The notes beneath the pieces were generated by a model that was given only the letters and a program-made list of their open reading frames with translations, was not told the DNA's origin and did no database searches. From NCBI RefSeq assembly GCF_014647835.1, contig NZ_BMPY01000009.1, positions 62,001 to 126,000 of the forward strand: a stretch of 64,000 nt of DNA, read 5' to 3'. The position numbers were made by a program, and so were the translations under genes. This DNA comes from Microbispora rosea subsp. aerata (GTDB taxonomy: Bacteria > Actinomycetota > Actinomycetes > Streptosporangiales > Streptosporangiaceae). This document shows positions 48,306 to 56,388 of this stretch, in pieces (within the stretch, counting starts at the first letter, position 1; every line of letters starts with the position of its first letter).

Positions 48306-50794
48306 TCGCCGGCCGCGGCCCTGGCCAGGACCACGCGCCGCAGGTCGTCGGTGTAGTCGGCCGCCCTGCGCCGCAGGGTGGGGGGCAGGTCGTCCCGGGC
48401 GAGCATGTCCTCGGCCAGGGCCAGCGTGCCCGGCGTCGCCGCGTAGCGGGGATACAGGGACCGCAGCAGCAGGTCGAGCACCATGTCGCCGCGGAGCGCG
48501 GCGGCCTTGGGCATCTCGGCGAAGAACCGCTCCACGTAGGGCTGGGTCAGTTCCTGCTGCTCGGGCTGCCAGAAGCCTTCGGCCAGGGCGAACAGCTGGT
48601 AGCTGGACAGCGAGGTGTCGGTCGTCACGGCCGTCCACGCGGCCTCCTTGGCCCGGTGGTCGGGCCGCGCCGCCCGGCAGCGGATCGCGTACTGCTCGGT
48701 CAGGGCGGTCGGCTCCGCCGCATGGGCGGCGTCGATCTCGGCCTCGCCAAGGTCGCCCAGCACCGCCAGCCGGTGCCGTACGCGCCAGGCGAGGTCGGTG
48801 TCGAGCACCAGTCCGTCCGGCAGCGCGGTCCCGGCGAGCCACCCGCGGAGCAGGCCGGTGTCGGAGGTGAAGTCGATCAGCGCGCGGAAGAGGGTGACCT
48901 GGAGCTCGTCTCCCGCGTCGAGCCTGGTCAGCCGCTCCAGCAGCGCCTCGGCGACCCGGGCGGTCGCGGCCGGGCGCGCCGTGGGGCTGAGGAAGCGGTC
49001 GGCGACGTCGTGCCGGGCCTGCTCGAGCACCTCGGCCTGGATGGACAGCTCGGTCTCGACCGCGACCATCTGCCGGACCAGGTCGAGGTGGGCCGCCGCC
49101 GGGTAGACGCCGTCCTGCACGCCCAGCAGCAGCGCGCACCAGACCATCGCCCGGTTGATCGGCGACAGGTTCGGCAGCAGCGCGGGCAGCGACGCCTGGC
49201 TCACGGGGTCGAAGCGGATCTTGGCGTAGGTCAGGTCGCCGTCGTTGAGCAGCAGCAGCCGGGGCGCGGGGCGTCCTGCCAGTTCGGGCAGCTCGGTGCG
49301 CGGCCCGTCGACCACGGCGCGTACGACGGTGGAGCCCGCGTCGTCGTAGAGGCCGACGTTCATGGTGTGGGTGCGCAGGATGGGATGGGAGTCGGGTGCG
49401 GTCTGCAGGATCGCGGCCCGCTCGATGCGCCCGTCGCGGATGGTGATCTCGGGCGTCAGCGTGTTGACGTTCGCCGACTTCAGCCAGGCGCGCGCCCAGT
49501 CGTTCAGGTCGGTGCCCGCCGCCTCGCTGAGCGCGGCCATGAACGCGTCGAAGGTGGCGGTGGAGAACGCGTGCCGGGAGAAATACGTGCGCAGCCCGGC
49601 CCGGAGCGCCTCGTCGCCGATGTGCGCCGCGAGCTGGCGCAGCACCGAGTGCCCCTTGAAGTAGGAGATCCGGTCGAGCTCCAGCAGCACGGTCCGCACG
49701 TCCGGGCCGGTGAGCGCGACGGGGTGCGTCGACGGGCGCTGGTCGGGGACGTACGCCTGGGCCTTGCGGCGGGCGGCGAAGGTGGTGGGCGGACCGGGGA
49801 AGCGGGTGGCCTCGCTGGTCAGCCGGTGCGCCATGTAGTCGGCGAACGACTGGCCCAGCCACAGGTCGTCCCACCAGGCGTGGGTGACCAGGCCGGCCAG
49901 CCACATGAGGGAGATCCCGTGGGCGAGCACGACGGCCCGTGTCTCGCGTTCGCTCGCCGTCACGGCGGAGCTGAACAGGTACTGCTCGCGCAGCAGGACG
50001 CACCCGGGGTGGTCAAGGGAGAGAACCGAGAATTCCGGCACGAAGACCTGGTCGAGCTTGCCGAAGGGGTAGGCGATGCCGAACATGTCCTCGCAGGCGG
50101 TGAGGATCTGCCCGGTGATCTCGAAGACCTCGTCCACGTCGGCCTTGAGCGCGTCGGCGAGCGAGGCGCGGCAGTGGAACCCCAGGTCGATGTCGCCGTG
50201 CCGGGTGTGGAAGGAGGCGAAGGGACCGGCGACGATCGCCGTGAGGTAGGTGGACAGGGAGGGCGAGGCGGGCAGCTCCCACCGTCCGGGGGCGGTCCGG
50301 GTCGCCGGCGCGTTGCCCAGCACCCGCCAGTCGTCCGGGACCGTCACCGTGAAGGTGTAGGGGGCTTTGAGATCGGGCTGGTCGAAGCAGGCGAAGACGC
50401 GCGGCGCGTTGTCGACGTAGACGAAGGAGTAGACGTACACCTGTCCGTCGGCGGGGTCTTCGAAGCGGTGCATGCCCTCGCACTCACGGGAGTAGGCCAT
50501 GTCCGCGACCACGACGAGCCGGTTGTCCTCGGCCAGCCCGGTCAGCGGCAGCCGGCCGTCCCGCAGCGTGGTCACATCCAGCGACCGGCCGTTCAGCGTG
50601 GCCGAAATCAATCGGCTCGGCTGGATGTCGAGAAATGTTTCCGTGGCGGTCTCCGTCGCCCCGAAAACGATTGTCGTAGTGGATCGGAATGTCTCCGGGC
50701 CACGAGTGAGATCGAGTTCGATCTGATAAGAGCGAACGCTTAGAAGGGCACTTCGGGCAGCGGCTTCCGTACGAGTCAGACTGGGCATCCGCAT
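48302..50794 (-). CDS. M1 aminopeptidase homologue without zinc site (pseudoenzyme)
   Basis: 830 residues with the full PepN-like architecture (N-terminal beta saddle, thermolysin-like domain, C-terminal helical ERAP1-C-like part). The catalytic motifs are changed: GAMEN is replaced by LSLDH in PEFSVLSLDHPGCV (about 260), HExxH by HGISL in VLAHGISLMWLAG (about 293), and the third zinc ligand Glu by Gln in WLGQSFADY (about 316). WWDDLWL around it and the SYFKG tyrosine are intact, so alignment is not in doubt. It cannot bind zinc in the usual way. It may bind a peptide or precursor instead. First gene of the cluster; ATG 50794 (or 50788). Confidence 0.87.
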   Translation of the reverse strand: MRMPSLTRTEAAARSALLSVRSYQIELDLTRGPETFRSTTTIVFGATETATETFLDIQPSRLISATLNGRSLDVTTLRDGRLPLTGLAEDNRLVVVADMAYSRECEGMHRFEDPADGQVYVYSFVYVDNAPRVFACFDQPDLKAPYTFTVTVPDDWRVLGNAPATRTAPGRWELPASPSLSTYLTAIVAGPFASFHTRHGDIDLGFHCRASLADALKADVDEVFEITGQILTACEDMFGIAYPFGKLDQVFVPEFSVLSLDHPGCVLLREQYLFSSAVTASERETRAVVLAHGISLMWLAGLVTHAWWDDLWLGQSFADYMAHRLTSEATRFPGPPTTFAARRKAQAYVPDQRPSTHPVALTGPDVRTVLLELDRISYFKGHSVLRQLAAHIGDEALRAGLRTYFSRHAFSTATFDAFMAALSEAAGTDLNDWARAWLKSANVNTLTPEITIRDGRIERAAILQTAPDSHPILRTHTMNVGLYDDAGSTVVRAVVDGPRTELPELAGRPAPRLLLLNDGDLTYAKIRFDPVSQASLPALLPNLSPINRAMVWCALLLGVQDGVYPAAAHLDLVRQMVAVETELSIQAEVLEQARHDVADRFLSPTARPAATARVAEALLERLTRLDAGDELQVTLFRALIDFTSDTGLLRGWLAGTALPDGLVLDTDLAWRVRHRLAVLGDLGEAEIDAAHAAEPTALTEQYAIRCRAARPDHRAKEAAWTAVTTDTSLSSYQLFALAEGFWQPEQQELTQPYVERFFAEMPKAAALRGDMVLDLLLRSLYPRYAATPGTLALAEDMLARDDLPPTLRRRAADYTDDLRRVVLARAAAGE

Positions 50795-50975
50795 TCCTTC
50801 CTCATCGACCTAAGGATGGTCGCGTGCGGGTCGGCGGCCCGTCAAGAAATGAAAGTCGCGACGCCTTCCGGAAGTTGACAGCGGCATGACAACGCTTGAC
50901 TGAATGCGTTTTTGTGTCTTTTTCTGAAAGGTTCCGGGGCTTGAAATCGCCCGGCGGGGGAGGCGGGCGTGAAAA

Positions 50976-51017
50976 GCACGATGCCCCCTGTCCCGTGGGG
51001 GACAGGGGGCATCGTGC
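50976..51017. terminator. 19-bp perfect hairpin after the regulator gene
   Basis: GCACGATGCCCCCTGTCCC (50976-50994), loop GTGG, and its exact complement at 50999-51017. It lies 32 bases past the stop of the ParB-like gene, and downstream on the minus strand there is TTTTCACG. A strong terminator for the regulator. It also separates the regulator from the promoter of the cluster. Confidence 0.88.
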
Positions 51018-51048
51018 GCACCGGCGGCGGCCCGCGCCGGGCCGCGGA

Positions 51049-52152
51049 TCAGGCCGAGCGCCGGCTCTTGCCTTCAAGTGCCTTGGCGACCTGCAGCCAT
51101 CGCTCGGCGTACGAGCGGGCCAGCTCGGCGATCTCCCGGCGCCAGTGTGCGGGGACGGCGTCCAGGAGCGTCACCCATTCCATCGAGTCGAAGGCGTGGG
51201 TGTCGAACCAACGCAGAAACGCCAGCCCCGAGGTGCTGTACTTCAAGGTGGGATCTTTGCGCATCTTGTCCCGCACGGACGGCCAGTCGGAATTGCCGAG
51301 CGCGGGCCTGGTGGTGCGGACCGCCGTCCCGGCGGCCTGTCTGCCCTCTTGTCGCGTCTCGTACGCGTCCGCGGCGGCTGCCCTCTGCCTGCTCCGATGC
51401 CGCTCTGTCAGGGGGTCGCGTCCCTGCCGGATCCGTTCTCGCACGTCCTTGGCGGTGGCCACCGAGATGCCCGCCTCGCGGGCGATCTCGCGGAGCGACA
51501 GCTCGGGCTGCCTGCTGATGATCCGGCTGGCGCGGATGCGGCCCTGCGCGCCGTCCAGGGGGCGTACCCGGCCGTCTCGCCCCATGCGGGTGTTCATCTG
51601 CGACGCGGACGCAGTTGAACGCCGCCGGATCTCGGCCACTCCTTTGGCGGACAGGCCGGTCACGGCGGCGATGGCCCGGTCGGACCAGTGCGGCTGGGAG
51701 GTGAGGATGCGGATCACGGCCATCTCGCGGTCGGCCGTCGACAGCGGCAGCCCGTGCTTGATGTTCTCCCGCACCGCGAGGAGAAAGGCGGCGTCCTCGG
51801 CGCCGTCGAAGAAGCGGGCTTCGATCGTCTGCCTGCCGCGCATCAGGGCGGCTCTGACCCGGTGCATCCCGTCGATGATCCGCATGGTCGGCCGGTGGAC
51901 CAGGATCGGGGGCAACGGCGTCACCACATCGGCCAGCACCTTGGCGTGCGCCCAGTCCTCGCCCTTGACTCGGGGGGAGTCGGCCGGTAGCAACGTGTCT
52001 ATCCGGACGACCTCAACCGAGCTTATTAACTTCTCTGGTTGATAAGGTTTTTCCGTGTGGACTGCGACCCTTGGGTCGCCTGCCTGCCGATCTTGTAAGA
52101 ATTTTAACATGGTCTTGTCTTCCGGCATCTGCACCACCCCGAAACAGAGCAT
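51049..52152 (-). CDS. ParB/StrR-type cluster regulator
   Basis: 367 residues. The N-terminal ParB/Srx-like domain shows VEVVRIDTLLPADSPR, PLPPILVHRPTMRIIDGMHRVRAALMRG and ENIKHGLPLSTADREM; then a helix-turn-helix (SDRAIAAVTGLSAKGVAEIRR), a second HTH-like segment (SLREIAREAGISVATAKDVRERIRQ) and a C-terminal domain with WLQVAKAL. StrR, TeiR-like and related ParB-type activators control antibiotic clusters, so control of the adjacent cluster is likely. Start is ATG 52152 or ATG 52128; ribosome sites do not decide. It lies upstream of the cluster on the same strand. Confidence 0.85.
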   Translation of the reverse strand: MLCFGVVQMPEDKTMLKFLQDRQAGDPRVAVHTEKPYQPEKLISSVEVVRIDTLLPADSPRVKGEDWAHAKVLADVVTPLPPILVHRPTMRIIDGMHRVRAALMRGRQTIEARFFDGAEDAAFLLAVRENIKHGLPLSTADREMAVIRILTSQPHWSDRAIAAVTGLSAKGVAEIRRRSTASASQMNTRMGRDGRVRPLDGAQGRIRASRIISRQPELSLREIAREAGISVATAKDVRERIRQGRDPLTERHRSRQRAAAADAYETRQEGRQAAGTAVRTTRPALGNSDWPSVRDKMRKDPTLKYSTSGLAFLRWFDTHAFDSMEWVTLLDAVPAHWRREIAELARSYAERWLQVAKALEGKSRRSA

Positions 52153-52762
52153 TCAGGACCTTGGGCATGCGACATGACTGCGCGGGCAGGAATTTCTCTA
52201 AAAAGTGTCATGCCTACTAAAAGGGCGCAAGATACGCGAACACAGCTTACGGTGGCCATGCTTGTGGATACGCTGCGTAACGATATGACGAGTGTCGAAA
52301 CCCGGGCGTCGGCATGGTCGGGGTTCGACGCCTTGTGTTCGCTCTTGCGAGGCGCGGCCGGGCATCCGGGCGGGCGCGGCCTCCGCGATTACCAGGGTGT
52401 CAAGACCGTGGTCGTGAGGAAAGACCTCCTTCCCCCGTATCACCTCCGATCTTTGCGGATTGTGATGATCTGACGGTGTTGCCGCGGGCGGGTCGGGGCG
52501 CCGTCCCGGCCCGCGACGTGCGCGGCGGTGCGGGCCGGCCGCGGCCAGGGGTGTCGTCGCGGCGCTCCCCGGTGGCGGGCACGGCTCGTCGACGGCCGCC
52601 TCACCCCCTTCACGGCGACCTGAGCGAATCGAAGGGGCACGAAGCGGCCGTCGACGTCACATCGATCTGGATCCCGCGCGGCGGCGGCGCGGAGCACGGG
52701 CACACCGTCTCGCACGGCGTGGACGACCGGGGCGCGTCGTCGCCGGGCGTCCCGTCCCGCGG
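52153..52762. other. 610-base gap without a supported gene
   Basis: Upstream of the StrR-type regulator; probably contains its promoter and the first part is AT-richer (around 52180-52300). Open frames here (99 codons at 52174, 81 codons at 52198) look like chance: no ribosome site, no motif. An unusual nested inverted repeat lies at 52587-52656 and is listed separately. Confidence 0.6.
52587..52656. repeat. Nested perfect inverted repeat
   Basis: CGTCGACGGCCGC (52587-52599) pairs with GCGGCCGTCGACG (52644-52656) over 13 bases. Inside, CCCCTTC (52605-52611) pairs with GAAGGGG (52631-52637). Together a two-stem structure of 70 bases in a gene-free gap. Could be an RNA structure, a cruciform or an insertion-sequence scar. 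Confidence 0.6.
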
Positions 52763-54127
52763 TCAGCGGAGCCTGGCCACGGCCTTGATGACCTGCTCGA
52801 CCTGCTGCGGCGTGGTGGTGATGGACGGGCCGAACCGCAGGTGCGAATCCTTGTAGGGCGTGGCGGTCGCGATGATGCCGAAGTCGGCGCGCAGGCGCTG
52901 TGCGGCGGTTTCGGGGTCGATCCCGTCGATCAGGCAGGACACTATTCCGGCCGACAGCGCGGACGTCTGGGGGGTGACCACGCGGACGCCGCGAAGCTCC
53001 CTCAGCCCCGCCTTGAGCCGGCTGGCCTGGGAGACGGTCCTGTGGTGGATTCTGGACGCGCCGATGGCGTTGTGGAAGTCGAACGCCGACGGCACCGCCC
53101 AGCGGTGCTCGAAGGAGTGGAAGCCGCCCGGGCTGGCGATCGCGCCGAGCTCGCCGACCGGCGGGTGCTCGTCCACCCAGGCGTAGTAACCGGCGCGGGT
53201 GAAGCTCGGGATCGTGACCCGCACCAGGCCCAGGTTGTCGCCGCGGCCCCACAGGAACCCGGTCCCGCGGGGGCCGAACAGCCACTTGTGCACGCTGCTG
53301 GCGAAGAAGTCGCAGCCCAGATCGCTGATCTTGACGTCCTCGACGCCGAACCCGTGCACGCCGTCCAGGCAGAACAGCACCTTGTCCGCCTCGTCGCGGC
53401 GGGCGTTTATCTCGGCCAGGGCGTCGGCGATCTGCCTGGCAGGCAGCTTCACGCCGTAGTTGGAGTTCACCCAGGTCAACGCGAGCACGCGGGTCCTCGG
53501 TCCGATGGCCCGCACGATCCTGCCGACGATCTCGTCGGCCGACACCCGGGCGGGGTCGTCGTAGAGGGAGATCGTGCGCACCGGCGTGCCGTCCCGCTCG
53601 TTGCGCAGCCGCAGGGCCATGGTCGTGACGTAGAAGTCCTGCGCGCTGGTGAGGATCTCCTGGCCGGGGCGGAGTTTCAGCCCGCCGTACAGCAGCGCTA
53701 TGGCCATGGTGGTGCTGTCGGTCAGCGCCACCTCTTCGGGCCGGCCGCCGAGGTGACGGGCGATCACCGCTCGCACCCGCGTGCTGCGGTCCTCGTCGCC
53801 GAAGCCCTCGGCCATCGTCGGCGGGTCCGCGTCGAGCTGGTCACGCAGATCGTTGATCGCGGCGCGTACGGGGGCCGGATGGGACGCCAGAAGAAAGGTG
53901 GAAAAGTGCAGATACCGGTTGGAGAGGTTGAACTGCGCGCGAACCGAGTCCCAGTCGTGCGGGTCGAACCTCCGGGCGGCGGCCTCCGCCGCCCGGGCCG
54001 GTGACGAGGCGATGCCCGGCAGCAGGCTCGCGGCGAGGGCGGCGCCCACGCTCCCGGCCATGAGCGTGCGGCGCCGGAGAGCCGGCGGAGCCTCGGGCTC
54101 CTGTCGTGAGTTGTGCGCTGAGTCCAC
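52763..54127 (-). CDS. Tat-exported class V PLP-dependent enzyme
   Basis: 454 residues. The N terminus has RRRTLMAGSVGAALAASLLPG, a twin-arginine signal with a likely cleavage after ARA (about residue 46), followed by an isopenicillin-N-epimerase-like/class V aminotransferase: DSTTMAIALLYGG, DGVHGFGVED, SSVHKWLFGPRGTGFL with the PLP Lys. Folded export by Tat with the cofactor bound fits. Related enzymes are sulfurtransferase, epimerase or kynureninase-like; the substrate is unknown. It is downstream of a short AraC gene on the same strand, with two inverted repeats between them. Confidence 0.87.
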   Translation of the reverse strand: MDSAHNSRQEPEAPPALRRRTLMAGSVGAALAASLLPGIASSPARAAEAAARRFDPHDWDSVRAQFNLSNRYLHFSTFLLASHPAPVRAAINDLRDQLDADPPTMAEGFGDEDRSTRVRAVIARHLGGRPEEVALTDSTTMAIALLYGGLKLRPGQEILTSAQDFYVTTMALRLRNERDGTPVRTISLYDDPARVSADEIVGRIVRAIGPRTRVLALTWVNSNYGVKLPARQIADALAEINARRDEADKVLFCLDGVHGFGVEDVKISDLGCDFFASSVHKWLFGPRGTGFLWGRGDNLGLVRVTIPSFTRAGYYAWVDEHPPVGELGAIASPGGFHSFEHRWAVPSAFDFHNAIGASRIHHRTVSQASRLKAGLRELRGVRVVTPQTSALSAGIVSCLIDGIDPETAAQRLRADFGIIATATPYKDSHLRFGPSITTTPQQVEQVIKAVARLR

Positions 54128-54154
54128 GTGAACTCCTCAAGCGATGCGATGTAT

Positions 54155-54176
54155 GGCGATTCACGGTGGAATCGCC
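54155..54176. promoter_or_regulatory. Inverted repeat in leader of PLP-enzyme gene
   Basis: GGCGATTC-ACGGTG-GAATCGCC is a perfect 8-base inverted repeat 28 bases upstream of the ATG of the Tat-exported enzyme. It may be the binding site of the adjacent AraC protein or an RNA hairpin in the leader. Confidence 0.4.
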
Positions 54177-54233
54177 CTGAATGTCACGCTGAGGATATAG
54201 AGGCTGTGAACTCGCATTCGTGGACATTTTTGC

Positions 54234-54273
54234 GTTGGGCGAGATTGGCTCAAATAGGACAATCTCGCCCAAC
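54234..54273. terminator. 13-bp inverted repeat after araC-like gene
   Basis: GTTGGGCGAGATT (54234-54246) and AATCTCGCCCAAC (54261-54273) match perfectly around a 14-base spacer. It begins four bases past the AraC stop. It can terminate that transcript, but the long stem and wide spacer could also be an operator for the next gene. Confidence 0.5.
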
Positions 54274-54277
54274 TGCA

Positions 54278-54655
54278 TCAATCGGACATTGAGCGGCGCA
54301 GAACCGGTGTGCCGTAGGCGTGCCGCCGGCGGTGCGCCGACGGCGTGGTGCCGTAGTGCCGGCGGAACATGCGATGGAAGTTGCTCAGGTCGCGGTAGCC
54401 GACGGCGTGGCAGATGCTGCTCACGGGATCGGCGGTGTTCCGCAGGCGGTTACTGGCCTCGGCGAGTCTGATGCGTGTGAGGTACTCGACGAATCCGACC
54501 CCGGTCCGGGCCTTGAACATCCGCGAGAAATGGAACTTGCTCACCCCGGCGACCCGCGCCGCCACATCGAGGCAGAGCCCGCTGTCGGCGTAGTTCGCCC
54601 AGATGAAGGCCAGTGCGGCGTTGATGCCGTCGGAAGCCGCCGTTCGTGTGGACAT
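54278..54655 (-). CDS. Short AraC-family regulator (HTH domain only)
   Basis: 125 residues that consist only of the two-helix-turn-helix AraC DNA-binding domain: NAALAFIWANYADSGLCLDVAARVAGVSKFHFSRMFK and ICHAVGYRDLSNFHRMFRRHYGTTPSAHRR (the typical GY.D.S.F.R.F.G..P signature). No ligand domain. ATG 54655 is preferred over GTG 54664 because AGGTG stands seven bases upstream. As MarA/SoxS-type proteins do, it may act without a ligand. It is upstream of the PLP-enzyme gene and downstream-adjacent to the amidase. Confidence 0.88.
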   Translation of the reverse strand: MSTRTAASDGINAALAFIWANYADSGLCLDVAARVAGVSKFHFSRMFKARTGVGFVEYLTRIRLAEASNRLRNTADPVSSICHAVGYRDLSNFHRMFRRHYGTTPSAHRRRHAYGTPVLRRSMSD

Positions 54656-54700
54656 GCCGCTCACCTACACAAGCTGTCGGGGGCAGGAGGTCCGCCGGAT

Positions 54701-56278
54701 TCAGCGGCGCTCGGCGACCTTCGGCGGGCGGACGGCCAGCGGGCCCCGCAGCATCTCGTAGGCGTGCCCGGCGCGAAGCACCGTCTCGTCGTCGTACCGT
54801 CGCCCCACGAGCATCACGCCTATCGGCAGCCCGGCCGAGAACCCGCAGGGAACGCTGAGCGCCGGATTGCCGGTGGCGTCGAACGGGGCCGTGTTGTGCA
54901 TGTTGCACAGGGCCTGGGCGACGAGCTGGGCGATCGAATTGTCGGTGCGGCGTTCGACGGCCTTGAGGCCCGCGGTGGGCAGCAGCAGAACGTCGACGGT
55001 CTCCAGCGCGGTCGCGTACTGCCGGCCGAGCTCCCTGGCCAGCCTCTGCGCCTTGACGTAGTAGTGGTGGCCGTACCGCTCGGTGAGATAGGTGCCGAGC
55101 AGGATGGTGAACACGACGGTGGGGGACAGCTCCGCCGCGTGATCCGACCTGGCCCGGCGGTAGAAGTCGGCCAGGTCGAGGTCGAAGTGCCCGTTCCAGT
55201 TGGCCCCGGCGGCATCACCGCGGGTGAGCAGCTCGGTCGCCCCCTGGAAGGCGATCGCGCTCCAGACGGTCAAGCCGTCGCTGTGCAGGGGGACCGACAC
55301 CTCCACGACGTCCGCTCCGCCGCGGGCGAGCGTCTCGGCCGCGTCCAGCACGGCCGCGTCGACGTCGGGCTCGGAGACGCCGGGAATGCCGAACCCCTCG
55401 CGTAACACGCCGACGCGCAGGCCGTGCAGGTCCTCGTCGAGCATGCCCGTGTACGACCCGATGGCCAGGTCGAGCTGCTGGCGCGGATCCAGGCCGTCGG
55501 CTCCGACCATCACTTCCAGCATCGCCGCGCAGTCGGCCGTCGAGGCCGCCATCGGCCCGATGTGGTCGAGGGTGCGTTCGAGGGGGAAGGCCCCCGTGTA
55601 CGGCACCAGGCCGTAGGTGGGCTTGAGGCCGACGCAGCCGCTCCAGGCCGCCGGCAGCCGGATCGACCCGCCCTGGTCGCCGCCGACGGCCATGTCCGCC
55701 TGCCCGGTGACGATCACGATGGCGTTGCCGCTCGAGGACGCGCCCGGCAGCCGGGTGGGGTCGTAGGGGTTGGACGGCTGGGGATCGAGGCCGGTCAGCC
55801 CGGCGGAGTCGGCGCAGAAGGCCGTGACCGCCGTCTTCCCCGTGATCTCGGCGCCGGCGTTCAGCAGCCGGGTGACCACCGTGGCGTCCTCGTGGGGGAC
55901 GAACCCTCGCATGATAGAGGAGCCGTTCATCATCGGCACCCCGGCGACGCTGATGTTGTCCTTGACGGCGACCCGCTTGCCGGCCAGCGGCCCTTCGGGG
56001 GCGCCCTTGATCGAGCACCGCCACGCCCAGCCGTTATGGGGGTTCTCCTCGGGAGCGGGCGGGTGTCCGGGATCGCGGTCGTGGTTGCGCACCGGCTGCG
56101 GCAGGGGGGACAACTGGTCCAGGCGGCTGTAGCCGCTCAGGCCTTGCTCGATCAGCACGCGGTATTCGGCGAGGTGCTCGGCCTCGATGTCCAGACCGAG
56201 ACCCGCGGCGATGCGGCTGAGTTCCGACTCGTCGGGGGCGTCGCCGGGGTTCCAAGCGGGGGTGGGGGGAGGAGTCAT
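54701..56278 (-). CDS. Amidase-signature family amidase
   Basis: 525 residues. The amidase-signature catalytic set is intact: KDNI with the Lys (VAVKDNISVAGVPMMNG), the Gly/Ser-rich GASSSGNAIVIVTGQADMAVGGDQGGSIRLPAAWSG split here, containing the cis-Ser and the nucleophilic Ser of GGSIR. Long insertions carry DHAAELSPTVVF and RRTDNSIAQLVAQ. Substrates vary from aliphatic amides to urea derivatives; because the MFS gene upstream and the GlxA regulator beyond it are adjacent, a catabolic or detoxifying role is possible. ATG 56278 has GGGGGGAGGAG upstream. Confidence 0.88.
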   Translation of the reverse strand: MTPPPTPAWNPGDAPDESELSRIAAGLGLDIEAEHLAEYRVLIEQGLSGYSRLDQLSPLPQPVRNHDRDPGHPPAPEENPHNGWAWRCSIKGAPEGPLAGKRVAVKDNISVAGVPMMNGSSIMRGFVPHEDATVVTRLLNAGAEITGKTAVTAFCADSAGLTGLDPQPSNPYDPTRLPGASSSGNAIVIVTGQADMAVGGDQGGSIRLPAAWSGCVGLKPTYGLVPYTGAFPLERTLDHIGPMAASTADCAAMLEVMVGADGLDPRQQLDLAIGSYTGMLDEDLHGLRVGVLREGFGIPGVSEPDVDAAVLDAAETLARGGADVVEVSVPLHSDGLTVWSAIAFQGATELLTRGDAAGANWNGHFDLDLADFYRRARSDHAAELSPTVVFTILLGTYLTERYGHHYYVKAQRLARELGRQYATALETVDVLLLPTAGLKAVERRTDNSIAQLVAQALCNMHNTAPFDATGNPALSVPCGFSAGLPIGVMLVGRRYDDETVLRAGHAYEMLRGPLAVRPPKVAERR

Positions 56279-56388
56279 GAACGGTCTCCAGCGCTGTGAT
56301 GGTCGAAACGGTGACGCCCGCGGGCCCTCCGGCGTGGCCAGGACCGCCGGAGGGCGGGCGCCCTTCCTGCCTGACGGCACAGGCGCGG

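Noticed and set aside
52174-52473. 99-codon plus-strand frame upstream of the StrR-like regulator
   Set aside because: No ribosome site and no family resemblance; it overlaps the gene-free region where the regulator promoter should be.
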